From NCBI GenBank assembly GCA_947630935.1, contig CANRJL010000026.1, positions 1 to 10,752 on the forward strand: a DNA stretch of 10,752 nucleotides, given 5' to 3'. The position numbers were made by a program, and so were the translations under genes. The DNA comes from an uncultured Bacilli bacterium (GTDB lineage Bacteria > Bacillota_I > Bacilli_A > RF39 > UBA660). The notes beneath the pieces are model-generated. The model searched no databases and had not been told where the DNA came from. It worked only from the letters and a program-made list of their open reading frames with translations. Shown in pieces: positions 5,549 through 10,752 of this stretch. How positions within the stretch are numbered: position 1 is the stretch's first letter; every line of letters starts with the position of its first letter.

Positions 5549-7562
5549 AAAGATTTTAGTTTTCTTTATTTTAATTATTAGTTTATATTTAATTTTTTTT
5601 CTTTTTTTCTATGTTCCAACTTCGAAATATAATGGTAATGAAACAACTATTACTGGTAAAATTCTTGATTTTAAAATAACTGATGATACTTTAAAATTAA
5701 CAATTAAAGGTCAAGAAAAAATAGTTGGATATTATACTATTAAAAATGCAGAGGAAAAAAATAATATTATCCAAACATTAGGATATCATAATCAAGTTTC
5801 ATTAGTAGGAAAAATGACCATACCTCAAGAAAATGATATTCCTAATGTTTTTTCTTATAAAAAATATTTAGAAAAAAAATATATTCATTTTCTTTTTTAT
5901 GCCAATAAAATAAAAATAACAGCAACTAATAATTTACTTTATAAATTTAAAAATAAATGTTGGCAAAGAATCTTAAAAATCAAAGATAATGCTTATATAA
6001 AAGCTTTTATTCTAGGAATAACCGACGACATAGATAAAGATTTATTTATAACAAATGGCATTTCTCATTTGTTTGCTATTTCAGGAATGCATTTTTCTAT
6101 TTTAGCATTTTTCTTAAACAAACTTTTTAGAAAAAGAAAATATTCTAATTTTGGCCTTTTATTTTTCTTATGGCTTTATGCCTTTTTAGCGTCTTTTACA
6201 CCTGGAGTACTCCGAACTGTATTATTTATTACAATCAAAACATGCTCTAAAAAACTTAAATTATCTAATTTAAAAATATTAGGAATAGTCTTTCTTTTTC
6301 TTTTATTAATAAACCCTTTTTATCTTTATGATGTAGGTTTTTTATATTCCTTTTTAATTTCTTTTGGCCTATTACTTTATGCTCAGAAAAAAAAAGCTAA
6401 AAAACCGACCTTTTTTAGTATAAGTGCTTATTGTTTTTTCTTATCTTTACCCATAACTGCAATGCTTAATTACAAAGTAAATATTTTAGCTATTTTTCTA
6501 TCTCCATTTGCTAGTTTTTATGTAACTTTTTTCCTTTATCCTTTAGCTTTGTTAACGTTTTTATTTCCCCCATTATCTTTTATTTTTCAAATATTTTTTC
6601 AACCTTTTCTATGGTTTAATAAAATAATGTCCCAAATCAAAATTGGCAATATAATTTTACCCAAATGTTATTTTGGTTGTTGGCTTATTTATTTTTATTT
6701 ATATTTTAAAACTTGCTTTTATTTTAATAAAAAGTATAGCATATTTTTAGCCTTTTATTTATTAATTATTATTATTTTTCCTAAATTTGATTCTCATGCC
6801 TATGTTACTTTTTTAAGCATCGGGCAGGGAGACTGTACCTTATTAATTAGTCCTTATCAAAAAGAAGTTTTATTAATTGATACTGGTGGTGAGAATAAAC
6901 CAGAAAAAGGCAAAAGTATAACAGCTTCAAATATCATTACTTATTTACATAGCAAAGGAATATGGAAAATTAATACTTTAATTTTAACTCATGGTGATGC
7001 TGACCACGCTAAAAACACCCTCGATTTATTAAAAGATATTCCAATTAATAAAATTTATCTTAATTTAAATAAATTAAATTCCCTAGAACAAGAAATTCTA
7101 AAAGAACATGCAGTTTTTAAATTTTCAAATCTTGATAATTCCTTTTTTAAAATTCAAAATCTAAATTTTTCAAAAGTAGCTGATGAAAATGAAGCAAGTC
7201 TTGTTTTAAAAATAAAATTTTTTCAATATCAAGTTTTAATAATGGGCGATGCTCCTAGTTCAGTTGAAAAAAAACTATTATCCCAAGATATATCCGCGAC
7301 TATTTTAAAAGTAGGGCATCATGGTTCAAAGACAAGCAGTGATTATACTTTTTTACAAAAAGTAAGTCCTTCTTATGCAATTATAAGTGCTGGTAAAAAT
7401 AATATATATCATCATCCTAGTCCAGAAACATTAGCAAAATTACAAAAATTAAAAATACCATATTATATAACAAGTCAAAATCATACAATTATTTTTCAGT
7501 TCCAAAAAAATAACTATCATATCTATCCGATGTTTGATAAAATAGAAGAAGAGAAGGGATAA
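5517..7562 (+). CDS. comEC: Competence DNA channel protein ComEC
   Basis: ComEC forms the membrane channel that carries single-stranded DNA into the cytoplasm. The 681 residues show an N-terminal membrane helix (about 12-32) and a soluble N-terminal region of DUF4131 type (about 40-150). The multi-spanning competence domain begins near GITDDIDKDLFITNGISHLFAISGMHF (S189-G190-M191-H192). The C-terminal domain is of metallo-beta-lactamase type: FLSIGQGDCTLLI, LIDTGGE (D455), THGDADH (H492, D494, D496, H497) and KVGHHGS (H601/H602). This domain is intact, consistent with the proposed nuclease role for the non-transported strand. No in-frame ATG precedes the first helix. The TTG at 5517, inside the end of comEA (32-base overlap), is the best start but has no clear ribosome site, so translation is probably coupled to comEA. 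Exact start uncertain. Confidence 0.93.
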   Translation: MKNLKITLRSKKILVFFILIISLYLIFFLFFYVPTSKYNGNETTITGKILDFKITDDTLKLTIKGQEKIVGYYTIKNAEEKNNIIQTLGYHNQVSLVGKMTIPQENDIPNVFSYKKYLEKKYIHFLFYANKIKITATNNLLYKFKNKCWQRILKIKDNAYIKAFILGITDDIDKDLFITNGISHLFAISGMHFSILAFFLNKLFRKRKYSNFGLLFFLWLYAFLASFTPGVLRTVLFITIKTCSKKLKLSNLKILGIVFLFLLLINPFYLYDVGFLYSFLISFGLLLYAQKKKAKKPTFFSISAYCFFLSLPITAMLNYKVNILAIFLSPFASFYVTFFLYPLALLTFLFPPLSFIFQIFFQPFLWFNKIMSQIKIGNIILPKCYFGCWLIYFYLYFKTCFYFNKKYSIFLAFYLLIIIIFPKFDSHAYVTFLSIGQGDCTLLISPYQKEVLLIDTGGENKPEKGKSITASNIITYLHSKGIWKINTLILTHGDADHAKNTLDLLKDIPINKIYLNLNKLNSLEQEILKEHAVFKFSNLDNSFFKIQNLNFSKVADENEASLVLKIKFFQYQVLIMGDAPSSVEKKLLSQDISATILKVGHHGSKTSSDYTFLQKVSPSYAIISAGKNNIYHHPSPETLAKLQKLKIPYYITSQNHTIIFQFQKNNYHIYPMFDKIEEEKG

Positions 7563-7564
7563 TT

Positions 7565-8506
7565 ATGAATTATTTATTGGATACAGATAGTAAAGTTCTT
7601 TTAGATGAAGAACTTGCCAAAAAAGTAAAAGATTCTCCAAATAAAATAATCTATTCTTATAAAGAAACTTCTATCAAAGAAATAATAGAAGAAGCTTCAT
7701 ATGTTTCCATGTTTGCCGAAATGAAATATCTTATTGTTAAATATGCCGATTTTTTTGGTAAAACTAAAATTAGTGAAACAGACCAAAATCTTTTACTCAA
7801 TTATTTAAAAAATCCCAATCCTTATACTACCTTAATATTTGTTACTTATGAAGAAATTGATAAACGAAAAAATTTAGTAAAATTTTTTATTAATCAAAAT
7901 TCTTATATTCATCTTGAAACTCCTAAAGGTTATGAATTAATCAATAATACAATCAAATTAGCTGGCGAAAAAGGCTATTTGCTTGACACCGAATGTGCTA
8001 AATATATTTGTAATGCTTGTCTAAATAATTGGGATTTAATATGGAATGAAATTCAAAAATTTGAATTACTATTCCCCAAAAATCGTCAAATCTCATTACC
8101 AACTTTAAAAAAAATAATATGTTATAATGCTTCTGAAAATCAATTTAAATTTATTGAAGCAGTTGTTACCAAAAATATGAATCTTGCTATTAATCTTTTA
8201 GAAGATTTAAAAATATTAAAAACTGAGCCATTACAATTATTAAATTTATTAGCCCGCGAATATCGGTTAATGTTAATGTTATCTTTATTAGAAGATCAAA
8301 ATTATTTTCCTAAAGATATTATTAATGAATTAAAAATACCAGATTGGCAATTTCAGAAATTACAAAAAAATAAAATTAAATATCATAAAGACGATTTAAA
8401 AGATTTTTTGCTTTCCATAGCTAAAAAAGACTTTTTGATAAAAAGTGGCAAATTAGATAAGTGGCTTGCGATAGATTTATTTTTACTAGAAGCTTTTGAA
8501 TACTAA
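7565..8506 (+). CDS. holA: DNA polymerase III delta subunit (clamp loader wrench)
   Basis: HolA (YqeN in Bacillus) opens the beta sliding clamp in the clamp-loader complex. The 313 residues match the family length and three-part plan: a degenerate AAA+ N-terminal domain without a working P-loop (it begins YLLDTDSKVLLDEELAKK), the lines TLIFVTYEEIDKRKNLVKFF and YIHLETPKGYELINNTIKLAGEKGYLLD, and a helical collar domain with LLNLLAREYRLMLMLSLL and the C-terminal IAKKDFLIKSGKLDKWLAIDLFLLE, typical of delta subunits. AAGGGAT lies 5-8 bases before the ATG. The start is two bases after the comEC stop, so it is probably cotranscribed, the same neighbourhood as in Bacillus (comEC then yqeN). The sequence is divergent, but pattern and context agree. 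Confidence 0.9.
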   Translation: MNYLLDTDSKVLLDEELAKKVKDSPNKIIYSYKETSIKEIIEEASYVSMFAEMKYLIVKYADFFGKTKISETDQNLLLNYLKNPNPYTTLIFVTYEEIDKRKNLVKFFINQNSYIHLETPKGYELINNTIKLAGEKGYLLDTECAKYICNACLNNWDLIWNEIQKFELLFPKNRQISLPTLKKIICYNASENQFKFIEAVVTKNMNLAINLLEDLKILKTEPLQLLNLLAREYRLMLMLSLLEDQNYFPKDIINELKIPDWQFQKLQKNKIKYHKDDLKDFLLSIAKKDFLIKSGKLDKWLAIDLFLLEAFEY

Positions 8507-8532
8507 AAAAAGAATCAATGCGATTCTTTTTT
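8506..8532. terminator. Bidirectional intrinsic terminator between holA and rnhC
   Basis: A perfect 11-bp stem, 8506-8516 with 8522-8532 (core GAATC/GATTC flanked by six A and six T), has a five-base loop AATGC. It has the A-run/T-run shape of a terminator in both directions. It is wedged between convergent stop codons and overlaps both by a base or two. Confidence 0.9.
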
Positions 8533-9460
8533 AATATACTTTATATTTTTCCATATTTCGAAAATTACATTTAGCAATTTCTTCTAATTTTTCTTCACCA
8601 TATTTTTTAACAACTAAAGCAATTACTTTATCAACATTTTCCCCAGCACCTTTAGGAATATCCATTCCTAATTCTTTAGATAAACGGTCCATTTCTTGTA
8701 AAAATAAATATCGACTAATGCAACTTGCCGTAGCCACTGAAGCACATACTCCTTCAGCTTTAGTTAAAAAAGTAATATCTTCAACTTTTTTCTTTTCATC
8801 TTTAATATGTTCAAAATATTTTCGCGGATATACAAATTGGTCTATAATAATTTTTTCATAAGAATAACCTTTACTTTTTAATTCATATAATACCTTATTA
8901 TGTAAAATGGCTTTTATCTTATTCATATTGTAACCCTTTTTTTGATAATCATTATATTCTTTGTCTGTTAAAATATAAGTAACATAAGGAATTTTTTTTA
9001 GTAAAACAGGAGCCATTGCACATATTTTTTCATCCGTTATTATTTTGGAATCACGGACACCTAATTTATCTACAAAATCGGTCATTTCTTTAGAAACATA
9101 ACAAGCTGTTACCACAATTGGACCAAAAAAGTCACCAACACCAACTTCATCAGAACCAATCGTGCTTATTTTATACAAAGTCTCTCTTTGAGCTTTTTGC
9201 TTTTCCCGATTTTGTTCTGCTTCCATAATATTAATTCTTTGACCTGTTAATTTTTTCTCAGCTTCAGCCCATACTCTTGCATCAATATCAGCACTTATTC
9301 CTTGAAACATTGCTTTACCAGATTCATAAACAGTTATAATTGTATCACCGTCTTCTGCTTGAAATACTGCATACGGAGGAGTCTTTGCCCGTCGCTTATC
9401 CTTATAATATTCTGCCATTTTTTGCTTTAAAACATCGCTGACTCTAAAAACTATCGTCAT
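8531..9460 (-). CDS. rnhC: Ribonuclease HIII
   Basis: RNase HIII cuts the RNA strand of RNA-DNA hybrids such as R-loops and primers. Its 309 residues comprise an N-terminal TBP-like substrate-binding domain (about 1-90) and a type 2 RNase H catalytic domain. The active-site carboxylates are visible: D104 and E105 in IGSDEVGVGDFFGPIVV, D207 in IIIDQFVYP and E236 in KAEGVCASVATASCISRY, the Asp-Glu-Asp-Glu set of HIII enzymes. GVRDSK is also present (134-139). The ATG at 9460 has GGTGAT about 8 bases upstream and a consensus promoter beyond it. It converges on holA and diverges from cvpA. Genes for RNase HIII and CvpA are neighbours in many Bacillota, which supports the call. Confidence 0.96.
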   Translation of the reverse strand: MTIVFRVSDVLKQKMAEYYKDKRRAKTPPYAVFQAEDGDTIITVYESGKAMFQGISADIDARVWAEAEKKLTGQRINIMEAEQNREKQKAQRETLYKISTIGSDEVGVGDFFGPIVVTACYVSKEMTDFVDKLGVRDSKIITDEKICAMAPVLLKKIPYVTYILTDKEYNDYQKKGYNMNKIKAILHNKVLYELKSKGYSYEKIIIDQFVYPRKYFEHIKDEKKKVEDITFLTKAEGVCASVATASCISRYLFLQEMDRLSKELGMDIPKGAGENVDKVIALVVKKYGEEKLEEIAKCNFRNMEKYKVY

Positions 9461-9478
9461 ATATATATCACCACATAA

Positions 9479-9507
9479 ACTATAACATAAAAAAGTTTTA
9501 TTGACAA
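9479..9507 (-). promoter_or_regulatory. Promoter of rnhC
   Basis: On the - strand, TTGTCA (9502-9507), exactly 17 bases, then TATAGT (9479-9484) preceded by the extended -10 TG. The leader before the ATG would be about 15 bases and holds the ribosome site. Confidence 0.8.
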
Positions 9508-9594
9508 ATAAAGTCGTGTATTTTTCTAAATAAATTAGTCAAATTCTTAAAAATAAACTAAAAATTGTATTGTTAAGTCTAATATTTAATTTTT

Positions 9595-9623
9595 TTGCAA
9601 ATATTTAGGTTTTATATTATAAT
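9595..9623 (+). promoter_or_regulatory. Promoter of cvpA-trxA
   Basis: TTGCAA (9595-9600), exactly 17 bases, then a perfect TATAAT (9618-9623). Predicted start is about 9630, giving a leader of some 20 bases that contains AAAGAGG before the cvpA ATG. Confidence 0.85.
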
Positions 9624-9649
9624 AATTTTAATAGAAAGAGGTTTTATCG

Positions 9650-10360
9650 ATGAATATTATTGATGTTGTTATTGTCTTATTTTTAGCTATGGGCCTTATA
9701 GTAGGTTTTAAAAGAGGAATTTTTAAAAGCGCTGTAATGTTTTTAGGAACAATCTTAGTTTTTGTTCTTGCCTTTTATCTAAAAAACCCTTTATCAGAAT
9801 TGATGTATACTTATTTACCATTCTTTCCTTTAGGTGGTACTTTTGCTGGTGTTCAAGTATTTAATATTTTACTATATGAAGCATTAGCTTTTTTCCTAGT
9901 ATATATTATATTGATGGCTGTTTTACATATAATTATTAAAATAACTGGAATTTTTGAAAAGATTTTAAAATTTACGATTATATTAGGTTTACCATCTAAA
10001 TTTTTAGGTGCAATATTTGGTTTTTTTGAATCTTATATAATGCTTTTTTTACTCCTATTTGTAATTGGTCGTTTAAGTTTTGCGACACCTTTAATTAATG
10101 ACAGTGCTTTAGCTTATAAAATCATGAGTGCTAGTCCTGGTCTTTCTACAATAACTAACGATTATTTTCAATCATTTGAAGAAATATATAATTTAAAAGA
10201 CAAATATGATGACAAAGAAATATACAACCAAGAAGCATTAAAAATTTTATTAAAGTATCAAGTAATAACACCTGAATCTGCTAGTCGCTTAGTTAAAAGT
10301 GGCAAATTAAATTTTAATGGTGTGGAAGAAATCATAGAAAATATAGAAAGGACAAACTAA
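9650..10360 (+). CDS. cvpA: CvpA family membrane protein
   Basis: CvpA-family proteins (YshB in Bacillus) are small membrane proteins with about four transmembrane helices. The name comes from colicin V production, but the role in Gram-positives is not settled. The start MNIIDVVIVLFLAMGLIVGFKRGIFKSAVMFLGTIL is the typical family N-terminus, with a helix, the GFKRG turn and a second helix. Further hydrophobic segments lie at about 68-98 and 117-143. After about residue 150 it is hydrophilic and helical. Length of 236 is slightly longer than many members because of this tail. The ATG follows AAAGAGG by 8 bases. trxA begins one base after its stop, so the two are almost surely one transcript. 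In Bacillus and Listeria this gene lies between rnhC/zapA and polX/mutS2. Here zapA is absent and trxA follows directly. Confidence 0.88.
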   Translation: MNIIDVVIVLFLAMGLIVGFKRGIFKSAVMFLGTILVFVLAFYLKNPLSELMYTYLPFFPLGGTFAGVQVFNILLYEALAFFLVYIILMAVLHIIIKITGIFEKILKFTIILGLPSKFLGAIFGFFESYIMLFLLLFVIGRLSFATPLINDSALAYKIMSASPGLSTITNDYFQSFEEIYNLKDKYDDKEIYNQEALKILLKYQVITPESASRLVKSGKLNFNGVEEIIENIERTN

Positions 10361-10361
10361 A

Positions 10362-10658
10362 ATGATAAAATATTTAGAAAAAGACACCGATTTTAACTTA
10401 GAAATTAATAAAGAAAATATTCTTGTAGATTTTTATGCCGATTGGTGTGGCCCTTGTAAAATAATGGGTGAAGTATTAGAAAAATTAAATGAAATAGAAA
10501 TATTAAAAGTTAATGTTGATAATTTTCCAAATATAGCTCAAGAATATAAAGTAATGTCTATCCCAACTTTAATTCTATTTAAAAATGGCCAAGAAGTCAA
10601 AAAACAAATTGGCATGCTAAACGAATCAGAACTAAAAACATGGTTAAAAGAAAAATAA
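10362..10658 (+). CDS. trxA: Thioredoxin
   Basis: A short cytoplasmic thiol-disulfide oxidoreductase of 98 residues, close to the usual 100-108. The active site WCGPC is at 28-32 (C29, C32), preceded by VDFYADW. The cis-proline loop SIPT has P68, and ILFKNGQEV and a final helix complete the fold. The normal glycine near GMLNESELKTWL is present. The ATG is one base after the cvpA stop, with AAAGGA about 10 bases upstream, so it is cotranscribed. Several paralogues may exist in such genomes; the symbol trxA is by motif only. Confidence 0.93.
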   Translation: MIKYLEKDTDFNLEINKENILVDFYADWCGPCKIMGEVLEKLNEIEILKVNVDNFPNIAQEYKVMSIPTLILFKNGQEVKKQIGMLNESELKTWLKEK

Positions 10659-10752
10659 ATTAGCGATAAAAAGCTAAGGGTGTAAATTTTTTTTCGGGGT
10701 AAAATTCAAAATATATGATAAAATTATACTTAAGATAGGGAGTGTCTAAAGT
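10659..10752 (+). other. Intergenic end of window: weak hairpin and possible promoter of the next gene
   Basis: TTAGC (10660-10664) and GCTAA (10673-10677) form a weak 5-bp hairpin, with a run of eight T only about 10 bases later, so it is a doubtful terminator. Further on, TG-A-TAAAAT and TATACT in 10710-10732 look like -10 boxes without a good -35. AGGGAG near 10737 could be a ribosome site for a gene starting just past the edge. Confidence 0.3.

Noticed and set aside
9501..9529. A + strand TTGACA overlapping the -35 of rnhC, as a second cvpA promoter
   Set aside because: The -10 position 17 bases on reads TTCTAA, a poor match, and a much better promoter for cvpA lies at 9595-9623.

Overview
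The window is a very AT-rich, gene-dense piece of chromosome from a low-GC Gram-positive bacterium (Bacillota, probably Bacilli or a relative). Evidence for this is strong AGGAGG-type ribosome sites, consensus sigma-A promoters, a YjcZ-like small protein, RNase HIII, and a comEA-comEC-holA order like that of Bacillus. Trp is read from TGG and no gene needs TGA as Trp, so the genetic code looks standard rather than mycoplasmal. No mobile element, CRISPR array, tRNA or rRNA gene was seen.

Layout: (1) 1-1381 (+) is the 3' part of smc, convergent with def (peptide deformylase, 1434-1985, -) across a shared terminator hairpin. (2) 2103-2297 (-) is a 64-residue Gly/Tyr/Asn-rich one-pass membrane protein resembling YjcZ-type proteins, with its own terminator. 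(3) Divergent from it, 2433-3590 (+) is an FtsW/RodA-type SEDS glycosyltransferase, followed by an unrecognised membrane-anchored protein with four cysteines (3659-4468). (4) 4469-4876 has no protein gene. It holds a strong extended -10 promoter, about 275 nt that fold into an elaborate multi-helix RNA, and a strong intrinsic terminator. (5) 4877-8506 (+) is the late-competence/replication block comEA-comEC-holA, without comEB. (6) rnhC (8531-9460, -) converges on holA across a bidirectional terminator. (7) Divergent from rnhC, a consensus promoter drives cvpA-trxA (9650-10658, +), and the window ends in intergenic sequence.

The known genes serve chromosome organisation (SMC), N-terminal protein maturation (Def), septal or lateral wall synthesis (FtsW/RodA), DNA uptake (ComEA/ComEC), clamp loading (HolA), RNA-DNA hybrid removal (RNase HIII) and thiol redox (TrxA).

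The most interesting element is the RNA at about 4520-4794. By eye it has a closing helix, a three-way junction, a second branched domain and a 5'-end pseudoknot. It also has a perfect 6-nt loop-loop complementarity between an internal hairpin and the terminator hairpin. I could not assign it to a known RNA class from sequence memory. It may be a new structured ncRNA, a cis-leader of comEA, or a divergent member of a known family.
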